Part shown: positions 55,866 to 64,000 of the stretch, one piece after another
How the letters are laid out: each line of letters starts with the position of its first letter
Numbering within the stretch: the first letter of the stretch is position 1
NCBI RefSeq assembly: GCF_002863305.2
Contig: NZ_CP136962.1
Span: forward strand, 1,302,001 to 1,366,000
From: Neisseria perflava
GTDB lineage: Bacteria > Pseudomonadota > Gammaproteobacteria > Burkholderiales > Neisseriaceae
Direction of reading: 5' to 3'
DNA: 64,000 nucleotides
Made by a program: the position numbers and the translations under genes
Notes under the pieces: model-generated
Seen by the model: the letters and a program-made list of their open reading frames with translations, nothing else
Told to the model about the DNA's origin: nothing
Databases searched by the model: none

Positions 55866-57974
55866 TTGTCTGTTCATTCCATGTTGCACTCAGGAAAATT
55901 TTGGCTGAAAACCCTGGTTTTCAGCATTGCCGTGCTTTTATGCCTCGCGGCGGTATTGAGTGCCTTAATGTTCCGCATATTCAATACAGAAAACATCGAC
56001 GTATTCATACAGAAAAACTTTTCCGCCCATGGCTGCCAAGTTAAATACAATGCCAATATCAGCAGAAAATGGCTGCCACGCCCTACGCTTATTTTAAAAG
56101 ACCTCAGCCTTTCATCTTCCGAACCTGATACGCCGACGCTGAACATTGCCGAGTCCAAAATGGGCTTTGGCTGGAGCAGCCTATGGTCAGACGCCCCCGT
56201 TCTTGAAAAATGGATTCTTTCCAATCCTTCTCTGACGCTGGGCCCCAAAAACCACCTGCCTGCCTGCCTGCAACAAAACCATACATCAAAAGAAAGCTTC
56301 CAGCTCAACCGCGTCATCATCAATAGCGGCAGCATCCGCTATCACAATAAAGAACAAGATATTGCCTTAAACGATCTGCAATTTTCCCTGCGCAGAGCCG
56401 ATTCAGACGGCCGTCCATTCGATATCAGCGGCACACTGCAAAACATAGGCAACCCCATCAGTTGGCAAGGCGTTGGCCATCTTGTACAAGATGATGCCGG
56501 CTGGAGCGTTCCCGCACTTAAGCTGAACCTACAAACCGTATTACTCAAAAACAAGCTGGATGCCCAAATCGCAGGCAGCCTTAATTGGCAAAACCAAACC
56601 GCCCTACTCCGCGACTTCAATCTGCAAGCCGAAAGCGGCTACCAAAACTTGCATATCAACGCACGTTCTCCCCTCTTGCAATTCAAAAACGGCTATTTGC
56701 ACCTCAATACACTCAACGGTGCATTGACCGCCGGCAGTGAAAACAACCAATGGGACGGCTCATTCAAACTGGACAAAGCCAACCTCTACGCAACCGTTTT
56801 GACCGCCGCCAATTTTGAACTCAAAGGCAGCCATAAAAACGACCGCCTCCAAACCAACTTTACCTTTTCCAGCCCGTTGGTTTGGCAAAAAGGCAAAGGC
56901 ATCGACGCGCCCAAACTGCACCTCAGCACCCTGCAAGACACCATCAACCGCCTTCCCCGTCCACGCTTCATCAGCACACTCGAAGGGCAGGCCAACTTCA
57001 GCCTGAACACATGGGAAGGCCGTCTGAAAGGCGCATTTGACAGGCAGGCCCTTGCCTTGGCCTTTAAATACCAACGCGATGCCCAACCGCGTCCGCACCT
57101 TGACGCCGGTATCGCCTTACAAAAACTTAATCTGACCCCTTACTTGGAAGATCTGAAAACCCAGCCATCACTGAATCTTCCTTCCCTGCTGGCCAAATCC
57201 TGGTTGCCCGACATTGAGGCCAACCTCCAAATCGGCAGCATTCAAACTGCCGGCCTGCAATTAGAAAACATCGAATCCCTGCTCACCGCCGATAAAGAAC
57301 ATATCGCCCTGCACCGTTTCAAAGCCGGGCTTTATGGCGGCAAAACCGAGGGCGGTCTGAGTATTGCGGCGACCCAACCTGCCTCCTACCACCTTCAGCA
57401 AAACGCAAAAGGCATACAAATTCAGCCGCTGCTGCAAGACTTGTTCGGTTTCCACAGCTTCAGCGGCAGCGGCGACGCCGTTATCGACATTAAAACCACC
57501 GGCAACAACCGCGCCCAAATGATACAAGCCCTAAACGGCAGCCTGCTCCTCGATATTACCAACGGCGCATGGCACGGCATCGATATGGACAGCATTCTGA
57601 AAAACGGCATCTCTTCGGAAAAAATCGACAACAGCAACCTCAAAACTCCTTTCCATCATTTCACCCTCAATAGCGAAATCGAGAAAGGCATCAGCCATCA
57701 TATCAACACCGAACTGTTTTCCGACAGCCTGCACGTTGTCAGCAGCGGCTATACCGATTTGAATACCCAAAAGCTGTCCGAAAACCTGCTTATCAGCAAC
57801 GTACTGCAGCCTAAAAACAAACCGATTCCCCTCAAAATCGGCGGAACCGTACAAAACCCTTCCATTACCCTTGATTACAGCCGCTTGACCAATGGTATGA
57901 ATACGCCTGCAGAAAAACAAAAAGCCCTGCAAGAAACCATACAAGAACAATGGAAGTGGCTCAAACCGCGCTAG
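55866..57974 (+). CDS. AsmA-like protein
   Basis: 702 residues of the AsmA superfamily: one N-terminal helix (about 13-36), then a long beta-rich periplasmic region beginning QKNFSAHGCQVKYNANISRKWLPRPTL and ending with the AsmA C-terminal pattern (LNGSLLLDITNGAWHGIDMDSILKNG, about 555-580). Such proteins are linked to outer-membrane assembly or phospholipid transport. TTG 55866 has GAGA eight bases before; ATG 55881 lacks a ribosome site but is a more usual codon. An uptake sequence is in the coding DNA, read GRLKGA. Confidence 0.85.
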   Translation: MSVHSMLHSGKFWLKTLVFSIAVLLCLAAVLSALMFRIFNTENIDVFIQKNFSAHGCQVKYNANISRKWLPRPTLILKDLSLSSSEPDTPTLNIAESKMGFGWSSLWSDAPVLEKWILSNPSLTLGPKNHLPACLQQNHTSKESFQLNRVIINSGSIRYHNKEQDIALNDLQFSLRRADSDGRPFDISGTLQNIGNPISWQGVGHLVQDDAGWSVPALKLNLQTVLLKNKLDAQIAGSLNWQNQTALLRDFNLQAESGYQNLHINARSPLLQFKNGYLHLNTLNGALTAGSENNQWDGSFKLDKANLYATVLTAANFELKGSHKNDRLQTNFTFSSPLVWQKGKGIDAPKLHLSTLQDTINRLPRPRFISTLEGQANFSLNTWEGRLKGAFDRQALALAFKYQRDAQPRPHLDAGIALQKLNLTPYLEDLKTQPSLNLPSLLAKSWLPDIEANLQIGSIQTAGLQLENIESLLTADKEHIALHRFKAGLYGGKTEGGLSIAATQPASYHLQQNAKGIQIQPLLQDLFGFHSFSGSGDAVIDIKTTGNNRAQMIQALNGSLLLDITNGAWHGIDMDSILKNGISSEKIDNSNLKTPFHHFTLNSEIEKGISHHINTELFSDSLHVVSSGYTDLNTQKLSENLLISNVLQPKNKPIPLKIGGTVQNPSITLDYSRLTNGMNTPAEKQKALQETIQEQWKWLKPR

Positions 57975-57985
57975 GTTTTCAAATC

Positions 57986-58024
57986 AAAGGCCGTCTGAAA
58001 CCCAAAAAATTTCAGACGGCCTTT
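57986..58024. terminator. Bidirectional inverted DUS terminator
   Basis: A 15-bp stem of facing uptake sequences between the AsmA-like gene and the small gene after ubiD. Confidence 0.85.
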
Positions 58025-58052
58025 TAACAGATACATTGTCAGAATAAGATGT

Positions 58053-58242
58053 TTACTTAGGAATGACTATATACGCAATCAGTGCAACAATGATGACAAA
58101 CCATATAGCCAACATTAATCAAGCCTTTTTTGGAGAGTTTTCTTTTTCTCCAATCGAGCCTCAATATTTCTATCGTACCCTCAAACATAGACCCAATAAT
58201 TCCCATCAAGATTTGAAGTAGAAATTCCAATGAATCCGACAT
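58053..58242 (-). pseudogene. Small membrane protein gene, probable frameshift
   Basis: The ATG directly follows the ubiD stop codon. The open frame reads 61 residues (MSDSLEFLLQILMGIIGSMF...KKGLINV) and ends in a Cys/His-rich stretch. Removing one A in ATTAATG (near 58113-58117) instead gives a final hydrophobic helix, LAIWFVIIVALIAYIVIPK, ending at 58053. The second reading looks like a natural two-helix membrane protein, so a one-base insertion or sequencing error is likely. Function unknown. Confidence 0.5.
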
Positions 58243-59721
58243 CTACAAACCCAAACGCTCCCAAATCTCATCAATTTTGGCCGTAACGGCAGGGTCTTTT
58301 TTGATCACACGCCCCCATTCGCGGTCGGTTTCGCCCGGCCATTTGTTGGTCGCATCCAAACCCATTTTGCCGCCGAGTCCGCTGACGGGGCTGGCGAAGT
58401 CGAGATAATCGATGGGCGTGTTTTCTACCAAAACGGTATCGCGTACTGGGTCCATGCGCGTGGTGACCGCCCAGATGACTTCTTTCCAGTCGCGCACGTT
58501 CACATCGTCATCAACTACGATGATGAATTTGGTGTACATAAACTGGCGCAGGAACGACCAGCAGCCCATCATCACGCGCTTGGCGTGTCCGGCGTACTGT
58601 TTCTTCATGCTGACCACCGCCATGCGGTAGGAACAGCCTTCGGGCGGCAGGTAAAAATCGGTGATTTCGGGGAACTGCTTTTGCAAGAGCGGTACGAACA
58701 CTTCGTTCAACGCCACGCCCAAAACGGCAGGTTCATCGGGCGGTTTGCCCGTGTAGGTGGAGTGGTAAATCGGGTTTTCGCGCATGGTAATGCGCTCGAC
58801 CGTAAACACGGGGAAATGGTCCTGCTCATTGTAATAGCCGGTGTGGTCGCCGTATGGGCCTTCCAACGCGGTTTCATTTGGATGAATCACGCCTTCCAAT
58901 ACGATTTCGGCACGGGCAGGCACTTGCAAATCATTGCCGATACATTTCACCAGCTCCGTCCGCGAACCGCGCAACAGTCCGGCAAATTGGTATTCGCTCA
59001 AGGTATCGGGAACAGGCGTTACCGCTCCGAGAATAGTGGCAGGATCACAACCGAGCACGACGGCGATAGGATACGGCGTATCGGGATTGAGTTTGCAGAA
59101 TTCCTGATAATCCAACGCGCCGCCGCGATGCGACAGCCAGCGCATAATCAGTTTGTTTTTGCCGATTAGTTGTTGGCGGTAAATGCCGAGATTTTGGCGT
59201 TTTTTGTACGGGCCGCGCGTGACGGTCAAGCCCCACGTTACCAGCGGTGCAACGTCTTCCGGCCAGCAATGCTGAATCGGAAGTTTATATAAATCAACGT
59301 CGTCACCTTCCCATACGATTTCCTGACACGGCGCGTTTTTCACCACGTTCGGCGCCATGCTCCAAATGTCTTTCAACAGCGGCAGTTTGGAAAACGCGTC
59401 TTTAATGCCTTTGGGCGGTTCGGGTTCTTTCAGATACGCCAGCGTCTGCCCGATTTCGCGCAGCTTGGATACGCTGTCCGCACCCATGCCCAGCGCCACA
59501 CGTTCGGGCGTACCGAACAGATTCGCCAAGACAGGATAATCATAACGCGTACCGTCAGGCTTAATCAGATTTTCAAACAACAACGCCGGCCCTTCAGCGC
59601 GCAGCACGCGGTCGGCGATTTCGGTCATTTCCAAATGCGGCGACACCGGATGCTGAATGCGCTTGAGTTTGCCATCAGCTTCCAATCCGGCGATAAATTC
59701 TCGCAGATCTCTGTATTTCAT
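58243..59721 (-). CDS. ubiD: UbiD family 4-hydroxy-3-polyprenylbenzoate decarboxylase
   Basis: Prenyl-FMN-dependent decarboxylase of ubiquinone synthesis. 492 residues from ATG 59721, opening [19 protein letters not shown] as in UbiD. It has the prFMN/metal-binding region [33 protein letters not shown] (catalytic Glu-containing part nearby) and [19 protein letters not shown] near the C-terminus. A small membrane ORF starts immediately after its stop. An inverted uptake pair (59737-59775) lies upstream. Confidence 0.95.
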   Translation of the reverse strand: MKYRDLREFIAGLEADGKLKRIQHPVSPHLEMTEIADRVLRAEGPALLFENLIKPDGTRYDYPVLANLFGTPERVALGMGADSVSKLREIGQTLAYLKEPEPPKGIKDAFSKLPLLKDIWSMAPNVVKNAPCQEIVWEGDDVDLYKLPIQHCWPEDVAPLVTWGLTVTRGPYKKRQNLGIYRQQLIGKNKLIMRWLSHRGGALDYQEFCKLNPDTPYPIAVVLGCDPATILGAVTPVPDTLSEYQFAGLLRGSRTELVKCIGNDLQVPARAEIVLEGVIHPNETALEGPYGDHTGYYNEQDHFPVFTVERITMRENPIYHSTYTGKPPDEPAVLGVALNEVFVPLLQKQFPEITDFYLPPEGCSYRMAVVSMKKQYAGHAKRVMMGCWSFLRQFMYTKFIIVVDDDVNVRDWKEVIWAVTTRMDPVRDTVLVENTPIDYLDFASPVSGLGGKMGLDATNKWPGETDREWGRVIKKDPAVTAKIDEIWERLGL

Positions 59722-59736
59722 GTTGATCCTTATTTG

Positions 59737-59775
59737 AGGCCGTCTGAAAACCAAATTTTGGATTTCAGACGGCCT
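59737..59775 (-). terminator. Inverted DUS pair upstream of ubiD
   Basis: Facing AG-type uptake sequences between ubiD and the truncated ORF, suited to end transcription from the latter. Confidence 0.65.
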
Positions 59776-59778
59776 GAA

Positions 59779-60006
59779 TCATATATTGCAATATGGCTTT
59801 GGGGCATTCGCTGTTTTCAGCAAAAACCAATATGTACCATATGGGTTGTGAATACTGAACTTCCAGCCCTTGTAGCAGAAATCTATCCACGTTTCACCTG
59901 TAATCGTATCAGACACGAAGGTAATAGGCATTCCGCTGAAGTGGACAATTTGCTCAATAGCGGACAGGTTTACAAAACAGTTGCAGGAAAAGGTAGGAAA
60001 TATCAA
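59779..60006 (-). pseudogene. Remnant ORF of a small hypothetical protein
   Basis: 75 codons opening with TTG and no ribosome site. The stretch from about residue 13 on (LSAIEQIVHFSG, then ITFVSDTITGETWIDFCYKGWKFSIHNPYGTYWF) looks like genuine protein, with evenly placed aromatics and WKFSIHNPYGTYWF. The upstream reading hits TGA 12 bases before the TTG, so the natural N-terminus appears lost. It follows the DUF2199 gene on the same strand. I read it as a decayed or shortened gene; ATG 59931 could start a shorter product. Confidence 0.4.
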
Positions 60007-60047
60007 GTATGGTTTCGTTCAAGAGAGGAATGTTTACCTTTTTGTTC

Positions 60048-60557
60048 TTAGTAATCCGATCCGAATACCGCATCTATCCTTGCCTGCGCTTCAGCGTATT
60101 CTATGCCTTGGTAAAAGTCGCGTACCAGCGGATGTTTACTGCTTTGATGGAGTTGTAGCAGAGGACGTTGGTTATTGAGCTGAGTAACGACATTACAATG
60201 CAGACCGAAGGTGTTGGTTTCATATGAGGGTAGCCAGTTGCATATCATACCGAAATAAACAACGTTTTCCGGATTATCATGGAAGTGGCTTTTATAATCG
60301 TTAAAACTCTTTTCGCTGACAGATACCCATACGCCGTATTCCAACGTTTCCTCATGTCCGATAATGGGGATATGCAGCACCGTGCGGATAAAGCGGTCAG
60401 TTTGGTCAGGATAGCGGATAATGCAGAAATCACCGTTACACTCGGCCTGGTAGGTACTACGTTCGTCCTCGCTTAACTCATTATAGGGATCTGGAGTGAT
60501 AAAGCCGATTGCGGGCATCTCTTCATGATTTTCGCCGCAGGAAGTACAAGTGTACAT
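60048..60557 (-). CDS. DUF2199 family protein
   Basis: 169 residues starting MYTCTSCGENHEEMPAIGF. The N-terminal CxxC (C4-C7) is a zinc-knuckle-like start, then GDFCIIRYPDQTDRFIRTVLHIPI, YGVWVSVSEKSF and FGMICNWLPSY in the order of DUF2199. The family's role is unknown. AAGGAATCCATT precedes the ATG. It is one of the less conserved spots of the window, next to an ORF remnant, and might be accessory. Confidence 0.75.
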   Translation of the reverse strand: MYTCTSCGENHEEMPAIGFITPDPYNELSEDERSTYQAECNGDFCIIRYPDQTDRFIRTVLHIPIIGHEETLEYGVWVSVSEKSFNDYKSHFHDNPENVVYFGMICNWLPSYETNTFGLHCNVVTQLNNQRPLLQLHQSSKHPLVRDFYQGIEYAEAQARIDAVFGSDY

Positions 60558-60842
60558 AATGGATTCCTTTTGAATTTTAGATTCTTTAATTCCACAACCA
60601 ACTTTCCAAACAGGCCGTCTGAAAACAGACTTCCATTTCGGGTTTGAAAGATAAACCAGCAGCTATTGTACCTGCCAAATCTGTTCAAATCCCAACTTTC
60701 CACGTCCGAATTTCTAGATTTTTTGCAAACTGCCGTCAAATTTAAACAATATCTGCTTGTGATTGCTTTCAGACGGCCTTATCTTTGGTAAAATTCCAAC
60801 TTAATCCAATCATCAATCAATATTTATCGTGGGACGGCGGCC

Positions 60843-61505
60843 ATGTTTGCAATTTTAGAATCTTTTTTCGTTGAATACGGCTATGCGGCCGTGTTTTTCG
60901 TTTTGGTTATTTGCGGCTTCGGCGTGCCGATTCCTGAAGATTTGACGCTGGTAACCGGCGGTGTGATTTCCGGCCTGGGTTATACCAACTCGCATATTAT
61001 GTTTGCCGTCGGCATGCTCGGCGTATTGGTAGGCGACGGCTTTATGTTTGCGGCCGGCCGAATTTGGGGGCAAAAAATCCTTAAATTCAAACCGATTGCG
61101 CGCGTGATGACGCCCAAACGCTATGCCCAAGTACAGGAAAAATTCGACAAATACGGCAACTGGGTTTTATTCGTCGCCCGTTTCCTGCCCGGCCTGCGTA
61201 CTGCCGTTTTCGTGACCGCTGGCATCAGCCGTAAGGTTTCCTACCTGCGCTTTATCCTGATGGACGGCTTGGCCGCACTGATTTCCGTTCCAGTTTGGAT
61301 TTATCTGGGCGAATACGGCGCACGCAATACCGACTGGCTGATGAAAAAAATGCACAGCCTGCAATCAGGTATCTTTACCGTACTGGGCATCGGCGCAGTC
61401 ATCATCGGCTGGATTTGGTGGAGAAAACACCGACGCCATACCTTCTTCCGTGAAAAACTGCAAGAAAAACGCGCCGCAAAAGCCAAAAAACAAGCCAATC
61501 AATAA
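60843..61505 (+). CDS. DedA family membrane protein
   Basis: 220 residues with about five helices. The family's ENDLVPGE-like motif appears as GFGVPIPEDLTLVTGG (about 24-39), and the arginine-rich FVARFLPGLRTAVFVTAG (about 110-127) is the second hallmark. DedA proteins act in membrane homeostasis, several as lipid flippases (polyprenyl phosphate or phospholipid). The C-terminus is very basic (KLQEKRAAKAKKQANQ). Uptake sequences flank it at 60768 and 61514. Confidence 0.9.
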   Translation: MFAILESFFVEYGYAAVFFVLVICGFGVPIPEDLTLVTGGVISGLGYTNSHIMFAVGMLGVLVGDGFMFAAGRIWGQKILKFKPIARVMTPKRYAQVQEKFDKYGNWVLFVARFLPGLRTAVFVTAGISRKVSYLRFILMDGLAALISVPVWIYLGEYGARNTDWLMKKMHSLQSGIFTVLGIGAVIIGWIWWRKHRRHTFFREKLQEKRAAKAKKQANQ

Positions 61506-61513
61506 ACCATTCC

Positions 61514-61550
61514 AGGCCGTCTGAAACACTTCCCCGCTTTCAGACGGCCT
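61514..61550 (+). terminator. Inverted DUS pair, terminator of dedA
   Basis: Facing AG-type uptake sequences eight bases after the dedA stop. Confidence 0.7.
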
Positions 61551-61571
61551 CAATCATTCATCAGAAACACC

Positions 61572-62555
61572 ATGAAACAAAAAATCTTCGTCCTCTACAC
61601 CGGCGGCACCATCGGTATGACCCAAAGCAGCGCAGGCCTTCGTCCCGACACCGCTCTCGTCGATAAAGCCCTTGCCCCCTTTTCAGACGGCCTTGATTTC
61701 GAATGGCACGTTTGCCAGCCGCTCATTGATTCTTCAGCAGTAACACTACAAAACCAACGCGACTGGTTGGAGCTTATTATCGCCAAGCTGCCTGACTATG
61801 ACGGCATTTTGGTGCTGCACGGCACGGATACCATGGCATACACTGCCAACCTCTTCGCCCTTTCGCTGCAAGGTTTGGACAAACCCGTTATCCTGACCGG
61901 CTCGCAATGGCCTTACGATGCCGCCAACAGCGATGCGCCGCGCAACCTTGCCACCGCCGTTTCCGCTTTCTCGCTCAAACTCAAACAAGTGGCGATTGCC
62001 TTTGACGGCAAGCTCTTCCCCGCCGTCGGCAGCAGCAAGGTCAGCACCGAAACCGCCGCAGGTTTTGACAACCTGCATTTTGGCGCACTCGCAGAATGGG
62101 AGGAAAACAAAGGTTGGCACAATATCCGTACCGCCCCGACCCAACATTCAGACGGCCTCAAACCGCGTCTTCCAAATCCTGAAGCCAAAGTTTCCGTCCG
62201 CACACTGATTCCCGGTTATGCCGCGCAAGAACTTTCAGACGGCCTGCCCCACCTTTCCGCCCAAGCCCTGATTCTGCAAAGCTACGGCCACGGCAATGCG
62301 CCGAGCAACGATGCGTTTGTCCGAGCCGTCCAAGCCTTTACGCAACAAGACAAGTTGCTGCTCAACATCAGCCAAGTGCCGCAAGGTTGCGCCGCCGCCG
62401 TCTATGCCCAAGGCGATGCTTTGCGTCAGGCAGGTATCATCAACGGCGGCAAATGCAATCTCGAAACTGCCACTGCATTGATGACCCTTGCCTTATCTCA
62501 TGACTGGAATGCAGATAAGGTGCAACAAGAATTGCGACAATTAAATCTGCTGTAA
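61572..62555 (+). CDS. ansA: Type I L-asparaginase
   Basis: 327 residues. Catalytic motifs are VLYTGGTIGMT (threonine of TGGTIG, about 11-16) and VLHGTDTMAYTA (about 83-94, Thr-Asp pair). There is no signal peptide, so it is the cytoplasmic type. Three reversed uptake sequences are in frame (61682, 62147, 62234) and each reads as SDGL (PFSDGLDF, HSDGLKP, LSDGLPH), suggesting tolerated insertions in loops. tatD follows after 13 bases on the same strand. Confidence 0.92.
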   Translation: MKQKIFVLYTGGTIGMTQSSAGLRPDTALVDKALAPFSDGLDFEWHVCQPLIDSSAVTLQNQRDWLELIIAKLPDYDGILVLHGTDTMAYTANLFALSLQGLDKPVILTGSQWPYDAANSDAPRNLATAVSAFSLKLKQVAIAFDGKLFPAVGSSKVSTETAAGFDNLHFGALAEWEENKGWHNIRTAPTQHSDGLKPRLPNPEAKVSVRTLIPGYAAQELSDGLPHLSAQALILQSYGHGNAPSNDAFVRAVQAFTQQDKLLLNISQVPQGCAAAVYAQGDALRQAGIINGGKCNLETATALMTLALSHDWNADKVQQELRQLNLL

Positions 62556-62568
62556 ACCGCCATTAAAC

Positions 62569-63336
62569 ATGACTTTCACCGACACCCACTGCCATCTTGC
62601 CGATCCTAAACTTGCCGATACGCTGCCTGCCGTACTTGCCGAAGCGCAAGCCGTCGGCGTAGCGCGTTTTATCGTACCGGCTACATCCCCCAAGGATTGG
62701 CATGCAGTTGCGCAGTTGGAGAGGCCGTCTGAAAACATCCATATCGCTTTGGGCATTCATCCGTGGTTTTCAGACGGCCTCAACGAAGCGGCATTCCAAC
62801 AATTAAAGGAAGAATTAATCCAGCATCCGCAAGCATGGGTTGGCGAAATCGGCTTGGATTTTTATGGCAAAGAGCAAACCCAAGCACAACGCAACACGCA
62901 AACCGACGTCTTTATCCGCCAACTCATCCTCGCCCAACACCTCAACCGCCGCGTCATCATCCATAATCTGAAAGCCACCGCCGCCATTGCCGCCGCTGTT
63001 AAAACCGCCGGTTTCACACGAGGCGGTATCGTTCACGCCTTCTCCGGCAGCGTAGAAGAAGCGCGGATTTTAGTGAAACTCGGCTTCAAAATCGGCATAG
63101 GCTCACTGTTGCTCAATCCCAATGCCAAAAAAGTTCGTGCCGCCTTACAAGCTTTAAACGACACAGATTTCGTTCTCGAAACCGACAGCCCTTTTATGCT
63201 TGGCCACGAAACCAATACACCAGCCAACATCCGCCGTATCGCCGAAATTGCCACCGAATTGCGCGGCGTACCGCTGTCGCAACTGGCTGAAATCACCGAG
63301 CAAAACGTGGATTCCCTACTCCATACTTCCCCTTAA
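62569..63336 (+). CDS. tatD: TatD family deoxyribonuclease
   Basis: 255-residue TIM-barrel metal hydrolase. The metal ligands are visible: TDTHCHL at the start, GIHPW, VGEIGLDFYG, VIIHN, VHAFSGS and LETDSPFM. Members act as 3'-5' nucleases on damaged DNA. Two uptake sequences are in frame, one read as RPSEN (62722) and one as FSDGLN (62769). Probably co-transcribed with ansA. Confidence 0.92.
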   Translation: MTFTDTHCHLADPKLADTLPAVLAEAQAVGVARFIVPATSPKDWHAVAQLERPSENIHIALGIHPWFSDGLNEAAFQQLKEELIQHPQAWVGEIGLDFYGKEQTQAQRNTQTDVFIRQLILAQHLNRRVIIHNLKATAAIAAAVKTAGFTRGGIVHAFSGSVEEARILVKLGFKIGIGSLLLNPNAKKVRAALQALNDTDFVLETDSPFMLGHETNTPANIRRIAEIATELRGVPLSQLAEITEQNVDSLLHTSP

Positions 63337-63623
63337 TATACCGACCTCAAGGCATCAAAAAGCCTTGCCCGGCCATTTCGTTTCCAAACCGACACACTCT
63401 GTCCTCCCTACCTCATACTCATGAATAAAAAGCGATACAAGGCCGTCTGAAAAAATGTTTTTAGCACAAAATTTCGTTCATTCCACCATTTCAGCTTTTT
63501 AAAACTGTATTTTTCCTTTGATTGATAAAAAGTATTACGCATATTATTGGGCAAACTTTTTATTTACGTTAAAATATGCTTTTTTTTGATAATAAGGCCG
63601 TCTGAAACAGGCGGAAAATACTT
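63337..63623. other. AT-rich gap before the Nramp gene
   Basis: 287 bases without a gene. It holds two same-direction uptake sequences (63440-63451 and 63595-63606) and a promoter-like pair at 63547-63575; no terminator hairpin for tatD was seen. Confidence 0.5.
63547..63575 (+). promoter_or_regulatory. Putative promoter of the Nramp transporter gene
   Basis: TTGGGC (63547-63552), 17-bp spacer, TAAAAT (63570-63575). Predicted start near 63582; the leader contains an uptake sequence. Confidence 0.45.
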
Positions 63624-64000
63624 ATGGCAGAACAACATACACACGCTTCCACCTGGAAGAGCAAAATTAATGCCCTAGGCCCGGGCATCATGATGGCTTC
63701 GGCAGCAGTCGGCGGCTCGCACCTGATTGCCTCCACGCAGGCAGGCGCACTTTACGGCTGGCAGCTTGCGCTGATTATCATTCTGACCAACCTGTTCAAA
63801 TACCCGTTTTTCCGCTTCAGCGCACATTACACGCTGGATACGGGCAAAAGTCTGATTGAGGGCTATGCCGAAAAAAGCCGCGTTTATTTGTGGGTATTTT
63901 TGATTTTATGTATTGCATCGGCAACGATTAATGCCGGCGCGGTCGCCATCGTTACCGCCGCCATCGTCAAAATGGCAATCCCATCACTGACTTTCGATGC
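63624..64000 (+). CDS. Nramp family metal transporter, N-terminal fragment (cut by window edge)
   Basis: The first 125 codons are present. After MAEQHTHASTWKSKIN comes LGPGIMMASAAVGGSHLIAST (about 18-38), the first-helix metal-binding region of the Nramp group, although the canonical DPGN motif is replaced by AVGG. That replacement means metal specificity may differ from classic MntH manganese importers. Three to four helices are visible. GGAA stands about nine bases before ATG 63624. The rest lies outside. Confidence 0.75.
   Translation, partial: MAEQHTHASTWKSKINALGPGIMMASAAVGGSHLIASTQAGALYGWQLALIIILTNLFKYPFFRFSAHYTLDTGKSLIEGYAEKSRVYLWVFLILCIASATINAGAVAIVTAAIVKMAIPSLTFD

Noticed and set aside
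60473..60739. Open frame upstream of the DUF2199 gene
   Set aside because: It overlaps the DUF2199 start, reads through an uptake sequence and lacks protein-like texture.

Overview
The window is a 64 kb stretch of a commensal Neisseria chromosome. The clearest sign is the very frequent DNA uptake sequence (DUS). Its dominant form here is AGGCCGTCTGAA (the AG dialect), found singly in intergenic and coding DNA and as inverted pairs that form terminator hairpins after most genes. The AT form typical of N. meningitidis and N. gonorrhoeae is rare (1113, 47798), which points to the N. subflava/flavescens-like commensals. Gene content agrees: aniA/norB, a Mip-like FKBP lipoprotein, hisS-yfgM-der without bamB, and gmk-rpoZ-spoT. 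I saw no rRNA, tRNA, CRISPR array, prophage or insertion sequence.

Layout. 1-10 kb, almost all on the minus strand: a cut BCCT transporter, scpB, a glutaredoxin-like protein, bfd, xerD, bcp, a deoxynucleoside kinase, folK, sirB-like, an MnmM-like methyltransferase, hfq, der, yfgM, hisS. 10-22 kb: two small exported proteins, an RluA-type pseudouridine synthase, a divergent alcohol/aldehyde dehydrogenase pair, an EamA transporter, recJ, a lipoprotein, darP (yjgA) divergent from pmbA, a GT4 glycosyltransferase, and a cold-shock-domain membrane protein. 22.6-24.5 kb: an AT-rich accessory islet with an exported protein and an orphan PoNi-type immunity gene, bordered by hairpins in another DUS dialect. 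24.5-33 kb: smc, thyA, gdhA, recG. 33-36.4 kb: a 1020-residue TonB-dependent receptor between two identical 37-bp hairpins. 36.4-50.4 kb: secB, grxC, rng, a DUF3108 protein, purN, a Mip-like FKBP, an NAD-type glutamate dehydrogenase, gph, recX, a 53-residue membrane protein, gmk-rpoZ-spoT, apt, a MORN-like exported protein, prmB. 50.4-55.2 kb: the denitrification block norB/aniA plus a NirV-like protein. 55.2-64 kb: rpsO with a structured leader, an AsmA-like protein, ubiD with a frameshifted small partner, a DUF2199 gene, dedA, asparaginase, tatD, and a cut Nramp transporter.

How the genes work together. ScpB and SMC belong to the same condensin; XerD, RecG, RecJ and RecX handle recombination and repair. 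Bfd is tied to iron recycling, and the TonB receptor and (probably) the Nramp protein to metal uptake. AniA and NorB reduce nitrite to NO and NO to N2O under oxygen limitation, with an FNR-like site before aniA. GdhA (NADP type) and GluD (NAD type) supply opposite directions of glutamate metabolism.

The most interesting observations are: a predicted pseudoknot and competing terminator in the rpsO leader; the TonB receptor framed by identical hairpins with a palindrome over its promoter; the orphan immunity islet marked by a DUS dialect switch; a CSD/transmembrane fusion; and two small membrane-protein genes, one apparently frameshifted.
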